This document shows, piece after piece, positions 54,301-62,404 of a stretch of 64,000 nucleotides of DNA; the first letter of the stretch is position 1, and each line of letters starts with the position of its first letter. The translations under genes and the position numbers were made by a program. Below the pieces are notes generated by a model, which saw nothing but the letters and a program-made list of their open reading frames with translations, ran no database searches and was not told the origin of the DNA. Source of the DNA: Negativicoccus massiliensis (GTDB taxonomy: Bacteria; Bacillota; Negativicutes; Veillonellales; Negativicoccaceae); the NCBI GenBank assembly GCA_900155405.1, contig LT700188.1, positions 434,001 to 498,000 of the forward strand. The letters run 5' to 3'.

Positions 54301-54964
54301 GGCGCACGTTTTGAGCACCGGCATCTTCCCGTCGAATATAGTGGAAATCATTGGTCGCCACTACACCGACGCCGTATTCACGTGCCAATGCAATTAGTGA
54401 TTCACGTACCGCTTTTTCTTCCGGTAATCCGTGATCCTGTAATTCAATAAAATAATTTTCCCGACCGAATATCTTAATGTACCATTCGATGATTTCCCGC
54501 GCCTTTGCTTCATCTCCGGCCAACAACGCTTGCGGCAGCTCACCGTTAATACAAGCGGACAGCGCAATCAATCCGTCAGCGTATTGCGCGATGGTTTCAC
54601 GGTTCACACGAGGTTTACGCCAATATCCGACCGTGTTGGCAATCGTATCGAGTTTTGACAGATTACGATAGCCCTCATTGGTTTCCGCCAGCAAAATCAG
54701 GTGGCGCAACTTCTCTTTACCGCCCAAATCCTGCGCGCCGAGTTCACGTTCGGTCACGTATACTTCACAACCGATAATCGGCTTGATGCCCTGCTTTAAC
54801 GCTTCTTTATACAGATAAACCGCGCCATACATGACGCCATGGTCGGTGATGGCAAGCGCCTCCTGACCAAGTTCTTTAGCGTAAGCGACCAGGTCTTTGA
54901 TGCGACTGATTCCATCAAACAAGCTGTACTCCGTATGCGTATGCAGATGTACAAAAGGTGTCAT
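51398..54964 (-). CDS. dnaE: DNA polymerase III subunit alpha
   Basis: Replicative C-family polymerase of 1188 residues, DnaE not PolC (no embedded exonuclease). PHP domain at the N-terminus (HLHTHTEYSLFDG), GPGRGSAAGSIVAYLLGIT, catalytic acidic motif PDIDTDIGYKGR, the helix-hairpin-helix stretch, an OB domain (VWIGGTVTALRR) and a C-terminal tail. The start at 54964 follows GGAGG by 5 bases; a frame extension 51 bp upstream is unlikely. Confidence 0.97.
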   Translation of the reverse strand: MTPFVHLHTHTEYSLFDGISRIKDLVAYAKELGQEALAITDHGVMYGAVYLYKEALKQGIKPIIGCEVYVTERELGAQDLGGKEKLRHLILLAETNEGYRNLSKLDTIANTVGYWRKPRVNRETIAQYADGLIALSACINGELPQALLAGDEAKAREIIEWYIKIFGRENYFIELQDHGLPEEKAVRESLIALAREYGVGVVATNDFHYIRREDAGAQNVRLCISTGQTLDNQTFKFANDEYYCKSGDEMAALFSDVPEALSNTVAIAERCQVDFVFGEHHLPAFQVPEGFTAQTYLRKLCEEALPKRYDVISNEVRERLEYELGIIESMGFSDYFLIVMDFIAYARSQDIAVGPGRGSAAGSIVAYLLGITNLDPLAHGLLFERFLNPERISMPDIDTDIGYKGRADVIDYLARKYGAEHVAQIITFGTMAAKAVVRDVGRVMNLPYPDVDRIAKMIPGGPGVTLADTLESVKEFRAAYDSEPQIHQLIDYALALEGLSRHAGTHAAGIVISKDPVAEHVPLQKSADDYLQTQYEKDTVEELGLLKMDLLGLRNLTVIQETVELIRKNRGISVDVDHLPETDPETCAMLCEGDTVGVFQSESSGFTALLKQLRPEGFADLIPMVALYRPGPLGSGMAEDFIRRRHGDAQVEYLHPLLEPILKETFGVILYQEQVMQISSVLGGFTLGEADLLRRAMGKKKEDVLIAQRDKFLAGAEQKGIPTMIANHVFDQMVYFAGYGFNKSHSACYGLIAWQTAYLKAHYRPEFMAAMMSSYKENSDKLSHYIADCRLHGIRVLGPDINQSAVDFTVEKEAIRFGLSAVKNVGDGLAEAIVKAREIILQEEKAQGDTPTGFRSLIELAEHVAVNKRAAESLVRAGAMDRLADAEGIHRAQIYEAVPDAIRIGATERENANSLQTGLFDDIPLAVPTLTYPNVPAWDLATLLTGEKETLGFYVSGHPLSPYEEILRKATPIYELRENGETYDQRKVWIGGTVTALRRLLTKRNEQMGFATVEDFGANIEVVVFPNLWEEVAALLAVDAAVLIEGRTQANERETKIIAQAVYPLELIANQTVVVPEWDAMKIAALPGEAQSTSTTPHVSEAGVSLAPGTMPKEINLRIDAAHEGVSVSQALATILTTHHGTIPVTLIVERTGLTVPMNEAYYIDGSREVITQLQALLGNDKVGMKEA

Positions 54965-54987
54965 GGTCGCCTCCTCTCTTCTACCGA

Positions 54988-56658
54988 TTACACTATTGAT
55001 GTCTGCGGTACACACTGATCATGTCCCGCCGTACCGATAAATTCACGTAAAATCGAATTCGACGGTACCATCGCCGGATTCAGTGGTTCAAAAACATTTA
55101 AAAACTCAAGTAAACGATGGGCTTCATTCGCTACCGGTGAAGTATTCGGAATCGCTTTTAAAAGCGGCTCTGCCAACACTTTAAGTACCGGAAGTTCATA
55201 CAACAGCGCCGTATTGAAAATAATATCCGCTTCTTCCTGGAAAGGAAAAACATAGGATTCTTCGCCAAATCGTACATTACGCCAAATTTTTAGTGTCTCT
55301 TCCGCGCTGTGCGCACGAAACTGGTTGTCACGGACCATACGACGCAATAAACGTGTATCCGTAGTGGAAATTCGATTGTGATCGCTGATGGTCAACTGCG
55401 TTAATGCGCCCAGGTAAAGATGCAGTCTCTGGTACGCAGGTACGGCACGCGAAACGCTCGGATTCAGCGCATGCAGTCCTTCTAAAATAATCGGTTGATC
55501 AGGACTCAAGGTGGTTTCCCGCTCCGCAAAATATTGCTTACCGTGAACAAAATCATAGCGGGAAAGCTTTACGGGTTCCCCTGCCAAAAGAGCCGTCAGC
55601 TGCCGTTCCAAAAGCGCCGTGTCCAACGCGTCAACGGATTCATGATCGATCTCATCATCGTCTGTTCGCGGACGATCATCCAAACTATAGTAATAATCGT
55701 CCAGAGAAATCATTACCGGCTGAATACCGTTGACCTGCATTTGTACCATCAGTCGCCGCGTAGTGGTCGTTTTCCCCGCCGAAGACGGTCCGGCGATCGT
55801 AATTAACCGAATACCGGGTCGACTTTCCGCGACGCGGTCGGCAATTTGCGCCAGCTGTTTTTCATGCAGCGCTTCCGCCATGGCAATAATCTCTTTAATA
55901 CGACCGTCGGCAATCGCGCGATTTAAATCCCCTACATAGCGACATCCGACCCGTTCGCTCCAGTTCGTCGCTTCAAAAAAGACGCGTGCAAACTCACGTA
56001 ATTCCACATATTCAGGCAAAGCGTGCGCCGAATAAATATTAGGAAAGCGCAGTAAAAATCCTGGCGCGTAATGGACGATGTCAAACACATTTACCTGACT
56101 CATATTCTGCAACAACGGACCGAAATAAAAGTCAACATAATCGCCGCAACGGTAAAGATAAATCTGGTTCGGACGAAGCCCCTGCAGACGCTCCACTGCA
56201 CGCAGGCGTCCCGACTTTTGACAATACGCAATCGCTTCCTCTTTACTTTCCGTCTGCTTAATAATCGGTCGACCTTCCTGCACAATTTCATGCATTCTGT
56301 CTTCAATTTTTTGTATTTGAGAAATCGTTGTCGGTCGATCCTGAATAATCTGTCCGTATAAGGCGCGCCCCAAGGAGTGTTCAATCTGCACTCTGGCATC
56401 CGGATACAATTCACGAACAGCCATCGCCATCAGCATAATCAAAGTTCTCTGGTACGCGCGATTGCCGGTAGCGGATTCCAGTGTCTCAAAGCTGATGACG
56501 GCATTATTTTGCAAAGTGGCTGTGAAGTCGAGAGTCCGCCCGTCCACCAATGCGAATACTGCCCCCGGGGCCGTTTCTCGAACGCTTTCCCAGACCGTCC
56601 CCACAGTGGTGCCTTCAGGTACTTTCAAAGTTTGCCCCTGATATTGTAGTGTAAGCAT
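54988..56658 (-). CDS. Nucleoside kinase with TGS and ThrRS-like N-terminus, uridine kinase-like C-terminus
   Basis: 556 residues. Residues 1-60 look like a TGS domain (LKVPEGTTVGTV). About 65-270 resemble the second additional (editing-type) domain of threonyl-tRNA synthetase. The C-terminal half is a uridine kinase/phosphoribulokinase P-loop domain with Walker A AGPSSAGKTTTTRRL, DDYYYSLDDRPRTDD and EGLHALNP. This fusion is widespread in Clostridia and Negativicutes as 'nucleoside kinase'; the biological substrate is not established. It sits 23 bp before dnaE on the same strand. Confidence 0.88.
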   Translation of the reverse strand: MLTLQYQGQTLKVPEGTTVGTVWESVRETAPGAVFALVDGRTLDFTATLQNNAVISFETLESATGNRAYQRTLIMLMAMAVRELYPDARVQIEHSLGRALYGQIIQDRPTTISQIQKIEDRMHEIVQEGRPIIKQTESKEEAIAYCQKSGRLRAVERLQGLRPNQIYLYRCGDYVDFYFGPLLQNMSQVNVFDIVHYAPGFLLRFPNIYSAHALPEYVELREFARVFFEATNWSERVGCRYVGDLNRAIADGRIKEIIAMAEALHEKQLAQIADRVAESRPGIRLITIAGPSSAGKTTTTRRLMVQMQVNGIQPVMISLDDYYYSLDDRPRTDDDEIDHESVDALDTALLERQLTALLAGEPVKLSRYDFVHGKQYFAERETTLSPDQPIILEGLHALNPSVSRAVPAYQRLHLYLGALTQLTISDHNRISTTDTRLLRRMVRDNQFRAHSAEETLKIWRNVRFGEESYVFPFQEEADIIFNTALLYELPVLKVLAEPLLKAIPNTSPVANEAHRLLEFLNVFEPLNPAMVPSNSILREFIGTAGHDQCVPQTSIV

Positions 56659-56695
56659 TTTTACCTCCCGTCATTCGTTTCGCTTGTTTACCGTT

Positions 56696-56704
56696 ATTAT
56701 AACA
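56696..56704 (-). promoter_or_regulatory. Candidate promoter of the nucleoside kinase-dnaE operon
   Basis: Minus strand TGT then TATAAT (56696-56701), 37 bp before the kinase start. No convincing -35. Confidence 0.4.
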
Positions 56705-56747
56705 CGCCAACTTTTAGCCAATGCATACGCGTAATGGATTAGCTTTA

Positions 56748-56779
56748 TTGTAAACTATTATATTTTTATTTGTTGACTA
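56748..56779 (+). promoter_or_regulatory. Candidate BirA (biotin repressor) operator
   Basis: Left half TTGTAAAC (56748-56755) is identical to the BirA half-site. A 16-bp spacer follows, then GTTGACTA (56772-56779), which matches GTTTACAA at 6 of 8 positions. The spacing fits known BirA operators. The right half overlaps the -35 of the bioY-containing operon, so binding would block RNA polymerase. Inferred, not tested. Confidence 0.65.
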
Positions 56780-56801
56780 TTTTCATAATCTTCGTTATAA
56801 T
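56773..56801 (+). promoter_or_regulatory. Promoter of the dehydratase-bioY-thiolase-ligase operon
   Basis: TTGACT (56773-56778), 17 bp, TATAAT (56796-56801), 22 bp before the first start codon. Confidence 0.8.
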
Positions 56802-56823
56802 ATCTCACGTAAAGGAGATCTGC

Positions 56824-57342
56824 ATGCACTCATTGTATAAAACAGCTTGTCGTTTGGAAACCGGTCTTACCGCGGAGGTTGTTATCGGTCGCTTGCGTCT
56901 GATGCTGACACCTGCCACTTCTCATGCCGAGGTTCGCACGCGCCGTAACGCCGCTACAGTGACGGTCAGCAATGAAATAGGTACGCTCGTGATGACCTTG
57001 CTTGCCGGTGCACCGCATCCGCACGAGGAGCACACGGAGGCGATTCCGCAAAACGCTTCGCCTTGGCGCTCGTTTAGCGCCGATGAAGTACATGCGTTTG
57101 TCGACGCTATGGATGATACCAATCCGATCCATCAGGGAAATTGTCCGGTGGTACCGGGATATCAGATGTTGACCGCCTGGCTTCAGGATCACCGCGATGT
57201 AGTTTCCTGCGACATGCGTTTCCATCATGCCGTAAAAAGCAATGCTCTTATTTATTTAATAACCGACGGCACGATGGTACAAGCGTATACAGCATTCGGA
57301 CTTGCCTTTACACTATCATTTACAAAAGGAGTTGCAAAATGA
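56824..57342 (+). CDS. MaoC-like hotdog (R)-hydratase/dehydratase
   Basis: 172 residues. The C-terminal half carries the MaoC hydratase motif D98-x-N-P-I-H103 (MDDTNPIHQ), with VVPGYQMLTAWL next, as in (R)-3-hydroxyacyl dehydratases. The catalytic Asp/His dyad is intact. The N-terminal 75 residues are not recognised. ATG with GGAG 7 bases upstream. First gene of an operon with bioY, a thiolase and an acyl-CoA ligase; its stop overlaps the bioY start (ATGA). The natural substrate is unknown; a 3-hydroxyacyl-CoA or -ACP intermediate is the expected class. Confidence 0.7.
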   Translation: MHSLYKTACRLETGLTAEVVIGRLRLMLTPATSHAEVRTRRNAATVTVSNEIGTLVMTLLAGAPHPHEEHTEAIPQNASPWRSFSADEVHAFVDAMDDTNPIHQGNCPVVPGYQMLTAWLQDHRDVVSCDMRFHHAVKSNALIYLITDGTMVQAYTAFGLAFTLSFTKGVAK

Positions 57343-57860
57343 GTTCTTTAACAGCACGTGATTTAACCAAAATGGCCTTGCTGGTCGCGCTTCTATTCGT
57401 AGCCGCCTTCATTGCAGTTCCCTTACCCTTTACCCCTGCCATGATTACCATGACAACACTGGTCTTTAACTTAACCGCCTTTTTATTGCCGCCGAAGCAA
57501 ACGTTGATTGTTTGCATCGTTTATACTTTATGCGGCGCGGCAGGATTGCCCGTCTTCACCGGTGGTGTTGGCGGTTTGGGTAAATTATTCGGTCCGACCG
57601 GCGGTTTCATTTTTGCATTTATAGTTGCCTATCCTTTAGTCAGCATGTTCAAAGGCAAGGTGCGTTCGTTCTGGCGCTACGTGGCAGCGGGCGTCTTCAT
57701 CGGTATTCCGATTACTTATATCGGTGGTGTGCTCGGCATGATGATCGTACTGCACATGGGTCTCTGGCCGGCTATCGTAGCCGGTGCGTTACCGTTTATT
57801 CCGGGCGATATTTTAAAAACCATTGTCGCCGCTTTCATTGCCTTGAAGATTCGAGTGTAA
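57339..57860 (+). CDS. bioY: Biotin transporter BioY (ECF S component)
   Basis: High-affinity biotin-binding membrane subunit. 173 residues with about six TM helices: MALLVALLFVAAFIAVPLPF, the family block YTLCGAAGLPVFTGGVGGLGKLFGPTGGFIFAF, and MGLWPAIVAGALPFIPGDILKTIVAAFIA near the end. The start at 57339 has AAAAGGAG upstream; the frame stays open for 198 bp before it, inside the previous gene, and that is rejected. No ecfA or ecfT is adjacent, so it uses shared ECF parts or works alone. Behind a candidate BirA site. Confidence 0.95.
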   Translation: MSSLTARDLTKMALLVALLFVAAFIAVPLPFTPAMITMTTLVFNLTAFLLPPKQTLIVCIVYTLCGAAGLPVFTGGVGGLGKLFGPTGGFIFAFIVAYPLVSMFKGKVRSFWRYVAAGVFIGIPITYIGGVLGMMIVLHMGLWPAIVAGALPFIPGDILKTIVAAFIALKIRV

Positions 57861-57861
57861 T

Positions 57862-58992
57862 ATGCGCGAAGTTTATCTTGTCGACTGCCGCCGTACGCCG
57901 ATTGGCGTTTCCGGCGGCAGTCTTCGTTACACACCTCCGGAAAAATTGGCAGCGGCCGTAATGGCAAAACTGTGGAATGATGCCAATCGCCCGCATGTCG
58001 ATGCGATCATCGGCGGCAATGCGGTCGGTACCGGCGGGAATCTCACGAGGCTCGGCGCGCTTTACAGTGAACTGCCTGAAAGCATTCCCGCATGGACGCT
58101 CGATATGCAATGCGCTTCCGCCTTGACCGCCATCAGCACCGGCTATGCGCAAATTGCCGCGGGTATTCATGATGTTATTATTGCCGGCGGTATGGAGAGC
58201 GCTTCATTGCAACCGCTTCGCACCTATGCGCCGAATGATGAACGTCAAGGCTCTTACAAGACGGCGCAATTTTCCCCCGGCGAAATCGCTGCCGACGCGA
58301 TGCTTCGAGGGGCCGAGAGAGCAGTACAAAAACTCGGTGCGACACGCGAAGAGCTGGATGAGTTAGCGTTGCAAAGCCATCAACGCGCATTGGCCAATGC
58401 CCAAACGGATACGTTAAAGAATTGGCTCGTGCCGGTGCCCGAATTGGCGAGCGATGAATGTTTACGGCCGCGCATGCGTTTACAACTTCTGCAACGTTTA
58501 CCGTTGCTCTTAGGTCCGGGCACACATATTACAGCGGGTAATGCCTGCCTGATTCATGACGGGGCTGCGTTTGCCATGCTCGCCGGTCAAGAAGCGATCG
58601 AACGGTACCACTTACGACCGCTTGCCAAAATCATTGCGGTCGCGCAAGGTGCCAGTGATCCTTTACTATCTCCACTCGGTGTAAAACACGTCAGTACATT
58701 GGTGCTTCAAGCGGCCCATTTGCAAATGGATGACATGGATACAATCGAATGGAATGAGGCGTTTGCCATCATCGATTATCTCTTTGCGCGTTCGTATCCG
58801 CAACGTGTCGATCGGTATAATCCGCTCGGCGGCGCGTTGGCGTACGGTCATCCGTACGGTGCCTCGGGGGCAATCATTTTGACCCACTTGCTGGCCCGCC
58901 TGCATGCTATCGAAGGTCGTTACGGACTGTGTGCCATCGCCGGCGCCGGCGGCACCGGTTGCGCCATGATCGTGGAGCGTTGCCATGAGTAA
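57862..58992 (+). CDS. Acetyl-CoA C-acetyltransferase (thiolase), YhfS-like
   Basis: 376 residues, slightly short for a thiolase (about 390). Nucleophilic Cys84 (DMQCASALTA), NEAF motif, His330 (ALAYGHPYGASGA) and the second Cys357 (CAIAGAGGTG), so all catalytic residues are present. Starts 1 bp after the bioY stop with a weak ribosome-binding site, so translation is probably coupled. In Bacillus, yhfS (thiolase), yhfT (ligase) and yhfU (bioY) form a BirA-regulated operon of unknown product; this gene is the yhfS counterpart. Confidence 0.88.
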   Translation: MREVYLVDCRRTPIGVSGGSLRYTPPEKLAAAVMAKLWNDANRPHVDAIIGGNAVGTGGNLTRLGALYSELPESIPAWTLDMQCASALTAISTGYAQIAAGIHDVIIAGGMESASLQPLRTYAPNDERQGSYKTAQFSPGEIAADAMLRGAERAVQKLGATREELDELALQSHQRALANAQTDTLKNWLVPVPELASDECLRPRMRLQLLQRLPLLLGPGTHITAGNACLIHDGAAFAMLAGQEAIERYHLRPLAKIIAVAQGASDPLLSPLGVKHVSTLVLQAAHLQMDDMDTIEWNEAFAIIDYLFARSYPQRVDRYNPLGGALAYGHPYGASGAIILTHLLARLHAIEGRYGLCAIAGAGGTGCAMIVERCHE

Positions 58993-60301
58993 TTTCATTC
59001 ACCGCCTCCACCATTGGGCTGAAACACGTCCGGAAAAAATAGCGCTGCAAGTCGATGACAGAATGTATACCTATGCCGAATTGCTTCATGAAATCGACGC
59101 GCTTGCCGAAAATTTACCGTTTCCGTCCGGCAGCGGTGTCCTTATTCAAGAAACGGATCCCGCGCAGCAATGGTTGCTTTTTCTAGCGTCACGCAAAGCC
59201 GGTTTACGACCGGTCCTTTGCCACCCCGATTTACCGGTGGAAGATGTGCGAAACATTGCCGAGTCAAATAGTCTCTTCCTTTTTGACGGTACCTTCTGCC
59301 CATCTGACGTGACAAAAATTCCGGTCGCGGCGGAGTTTGGTATTTTGTCGTCCGGCAGTACGGGTCTGCCCAAACTTTTTTGGCGCGAAGAACGTAGCTG
59401 GACAGACTATTTCCCCATTCAAAATAAAATTTTTGGAATTAATGCAGAATCCCGCTTATTTTTCCATGGCTCATTCAGCTTTACCGGGAATTTCAATTCG
59501 TTTGCCTGTGTATTTTGGGCCGGCGGGTTTGCCCGTACGATTTCCGCGTATGCACCGCGCCGCTGGTGGTATATCCTCCAAGAGGAATCCATCAACACGC
59601 TGTATCTTCTGCCGGTGAAATTGCGCCAGATCCTGCGCGCGGCAAAAACGGATATTGCGCCCGCTATGCGTGCTGTTTTTACCGGCTCGCAGTCGTTGGA
59701 CAAAGAGCTTTCCGCCGCGTTGCAAAATCATTTCCCGCAGGCGCTGATTACGTTATATTACGGCGCCGGTGAGCTGAATTATATTACCTATTGCCACATT
59801 GACGAGTGGGATCGGGAGCCGGGTATCGTCGGTAAACCGTTTCCGCAGGTCAGGGTCAGAATTAAGGATGCGTCGATTTACGTGACAACTCCTTTTGGCG
59901 TTATCGGCAGCGATCACGAAATGACCCTCGGCGATACCGGTACATGGACGCCGCGCGGCAACATTCGTTTTACCGGTCGCTCCAATGCGGTGATTAATTG
60001 CGCCGGACGTAAAATCTCCGTCGCTAAAGTCGAGGACGCATTACGTGAAACACCCTTGATCAAAGATGTTACCGTATTTGCCGTTCCCGATACGAAGCGC
60101 GGTGAAGTGCCGGCGGCCGCTGTAGTTGTCGAACAAAAGCAGCCCCTTTCCGCATTGCGAAAAATGGCGCTGAGTTTACCCTCCATCGAGCGGCCGCGCT
60201 ATTGGCTGCAATATGCGGAATTGCCGCTAAATTCCTGCTCCAAACCGGATACTCATACCATGCTCACCGATTGGCAAGCCGCACAAAAAAAAGACGCGTA
60301 A
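58985..60301 (+). CDS. AMP-dependent acyl-CoA synthetase/ligase, YhfT-like
   Basis: 438 residues, shorter than typical 500+ ligases. ATP loop LSSGSTGLPKLFW, the adenylate block YYGAGELNYI, the hinge TGRSNAVINCAGRKIS, and the C-terminal Lys in SCSKPD at the family's A10 lysine position. It overlaps the thiolase by 8 bp. It would activate a carboxylic acid (possibly a dicarboxylate such as pimelate) to the CoA ester. Substrate unproven. Confidence 0.85.
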   Translation: MSNFIHRLHHWAETRPEKIALQVDDRMYTYAELLHEIDALAENLPFPSGSGVLIQETDPAQQWLLFLASRKAGLRPVLCHPDLPVEDVRNIAESNSLFLFDGTFCPSDVTKIPVAAEFGILSSGSTGLPKLFWREERSWTDYFPIQNKIFGINAESRLFFHGSFSFTGNFNSFACVFWAGGFARTISAYAPRRWWYILQEESINTLYLLPVKLRQILRAAKTDIAPAMRAVFTGSQSLDKELSAALQNHFPQALITLYYGAGELNYITYCHIDEWDREPGIVGKPFPQVRVRIKDASIYVTTPFGVIGSDHEMTLGDTGTWTPRGNIRFTGRSNAVINCAGRKISVAKVEDALRETPLIKDVTVFAVPDTKRGEVPAAAVVVEQKQPLSALRKMALSLPSIERPRYWLQYAELPLNSCSKPDTHTMLTDWQAAQKKDA

Positions 60302-60313
60302 GCGTCTTTTTTT
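60286..60313. terminator. Bidirectional terminator between the ligase gene and recG
   Basis: Stem AAAAAAAGACGC / GCGTCTTTTTTT with a 4-base loop. It includes the ligase stop codon and touches the recG stop. Confidence 0.88.
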
Positions 60314-62345
60314 AATGCTGCAACAATGCAAGAAATGCTTTCCCAAACCGTTTTTGTAATTCGCCAAGCAATATAGGATCGGTTGTTTGAGCATAGCTTC
60401 CCGCCACTTCACGCGCCTTCACCAAGAGCGGTAAGTCGTGGATGGGATCCGCCACTTTAAGGTCCGGCAAACCGTGCTGTCGATATCCGAAAAGTTCTCC
60501 CGTGCCGCGCAACAGCAAATCTTTTTCCGCCAACGTGAAACCGTCTTGAATTTCGGTCATGTAACGCAAACGCTCCTGCGCTAATTCGGTTTGGCTGTCG
60601 CTTACCAAAATGCAATATGCCTGCGCGCTGCCACGGCCGACACGACCGCGCAACTGGTGTAGTTGCGCTAAACCGAAACGCTCTGCGCCTTCCACGAGCA
60701 TGACCGTCGCATTCGGCACATTTACGCCGACCTCCACCACGCTGGTGGCGACCAGTAAATGGTATTGGCGCTTGGCAAAAGCTGTCATCACCGCCTGTTT
60801 GTCGTCCGCTTTTAACCCGCCGTAAACCAGACCGACGCCGAATTCGTGAAATCGCTTTTTCAGCTCTTCGTACACCTCTACAGCAGCCTTTAAATCCATT
60901 TTTTCGGATTCTTCGACAAGAGGACAAACAACATAGACTTGGTGTCCCCGTGTCATTTCTTTCTCCAAAAAATGTAAAATTCGCGGCATATACGAACGGT
61001 TCACCGCAAAAGTCTGAACCGGTTTGCGACCCGGAGGCATTTCACGAATGAGAGATATATCTAAATCGCCATATACGGACAAGGCCAATGTACGCGGAAT
61101 CGGCGTCGCTGTCATTACCAACGTGTGCGGTGCGCTCCCTTTTTCTTCCAAGCGCATGCGTTGCCGTACACCGAAGCGGTGCTGCTCATCCGTCACGACC
61201 AAGCCCAGGGCCTTCAATTCCACGTCTTCTTCTAAAAGAGCATGCGTACCGATACATACCGTTACTCTACCGTCACGCAGTCCGGCAAGAATATCTTCCC
61301 GCTCACTTTTGTTGGTTTTGCCCGTCAAATTGGCAACGCGGATACCGAGCGGCGCTAAAAGCGGCTGCAGCGTTTCATAGTGCTGATTCGCGAGAATTTC
61401 CGTCGGCGCCATCAAAAGCGACTGGTACCCGTTTTCCGCCGCTTTCGTCATCGCAAGCGCCGCCACTACCGTTTTACCGCTGCCGACATCCCCCTGCAGT
61501 AACCGCCGCATCGGCACGATCCCTTCCATATCATCGCAAATATCCGCCAATGCCTTTTGCTGGTCGCCGGTCAAACGGTACGGTAAGGTTTGCATCAGCT
61601 GTCGAAAAAGATTGCCGTTCGGTGCACATTTGATGCCGACGGCTCCTATCTCACGCTGCGCGCGCAACCGCAAAACGCCAAGTTGCAAAAAGAAAAGTTC
61701 TTCAAAGGCCAATTCCTGACGAACCGCATCTGCCGTTTCCTGATCCGGAGGTTGATGCACAAGACGCGTCACTTCAGCACGCGAACGCAGGCCGAGTTGC
61801 TGACGCACATCCGTCGGTAATGTCTCGGGAATATCTTTTACCGCAACCAATGCCGTTTGGATCCAACGTTCCAGACTTGCCGGCCGGATGCCTTCCGTCA
61901 AGCCATAGACCGGTTGCAACTTGCCTTCGACCGCAGTCCGGTCGTCGGGGAACACGACCTCGGGCGAATTCATTTGATATTTACCATAGCCCGCTTTAAT
62001 GCGTCCGAAAGCGATAATCCGATCGCCCTCATGAAACAGCTTTCGCTTGAACGGCTGGTTGAAATAAACCAGCTCGAGGTTGCCGCTGTCATCGTTTACG
62101 ATCACATTTAAAATGGACAAGCGCGGGCGCGGGCGGCGCTCCTGCACTTTCGTGATAACGCCTGCCACAGTCACGTCAGCACCATCCGCCAGAGCACGAA
62201 TCGGCACTACTTGCGAATAATCACGATAGGCGCGCGGATAATATTGCAGCAAATCGCCCACAGTATGTATGCCAAGAACAGCTAAACGCTGCTCTGCGGC
62301 TTTACCGATGCCTTTAATGACTGTTACCGAATCTTGCCAATGCAT
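60312..62345 (-). CDS. recG: ATP-dependent DNA helicase RecG
   Basis: Branch-migration helicase for stalled forks and Holliday junctions. 677 residues: N-terminal wedge domain, helicase motif I GDVGSGKT, motif Ia APTEILANQH, motif II DEQHRFG, motif III TATPIPRTLAL, motif VI QLRGRVGRGS. Normal length; monocistronic between two terminators. Confidence 0.97.
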   Translation of the reverse strand: MHWQDSVTVIKGIGKAAEQRLAVLGIHTVGDLLQYYPRAYRDYSQVVPIRALADGADVTVAGVITKVQERRPRPRLSILNVIVNDDSGNLELVYFNQPFKRKLFHEGDRIIAFGRIKAGYGKYQMNSPEVVFPDDRTAVEGKLQPVYGLTEGIRPASLERWIQTALVAVKDIPETLPTDVRQQLGLRSRAEVTRLVHQPPDQETADAVRQELAFEELFFLQLGVLRLRAQREIGAVGIKCAPNGNLFRQLMQTLPYRLTGDQQKALADICDDMEGIVPMRRLLQGDVGSGKTVVAALAMTKAAENGYQSLLMAPTEILANQHYETLQPLLAPLGIRVANLTGKTNKSEREDILAGLRDGRVTVCIGTHALLEEDVELKALGLVVTDEQHRFGVRQRMRLEEKGSAPHTLVMTATPIPRTLALSVYGDLDISLIREMPPGRKPVQTFAVNRSYMPRILHFLEKEMTRGHQVYVVCPLVEESEKMDLKAAVEVYEELKKRFHEFGVGLVYGGLKADDKQAVMTAFAKRQYHLLVATSVVEVGVNVPNATVMLVEGAERFGLAQLHQLRGRVGRGSAQAYCILVSDSQTELAQERLRYMTEIQDGFTLAEKDLLLRGTGELFGYRQHGLPDLKVADPIHDLPLLVKAREVAGSYAQTTDPILLGELQKRFGKAFLALLQH

Positions 62346-62370
62346 AATTACCTCCTCTCCCCTATTATAT

Positions 62371-62400
62371 AAAAAACGGACTCTTGCGAGTCCGTTTTTT
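62371..62400 (-). terminator. Terminator after the NCS2 permease gene
   Basis: AAAAAACGGACTC / GAGTCCGTTTTTT with a 4-base loop, 5 bp past the permease stop. Confidence 0.9.
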
Positions 62401-62404
62401 ATGA

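Noticed and set aside
56572-56601. A short palindrome-like CCCCCGGGG stretch in the nucleoside kinase gene
   Set aside because: Coding sequence for the Ala-Pro-Gly-Ala stretch near the N-terminus; no sign of function.
57141-57338. An N-terminal extension of BioY
   Set aside because: It lies inside the upstream dehydratase gene, reads as Arg/Ser/Cys-rich sequence, and the internal ATG at 57339 has a good ribosome-binding site.
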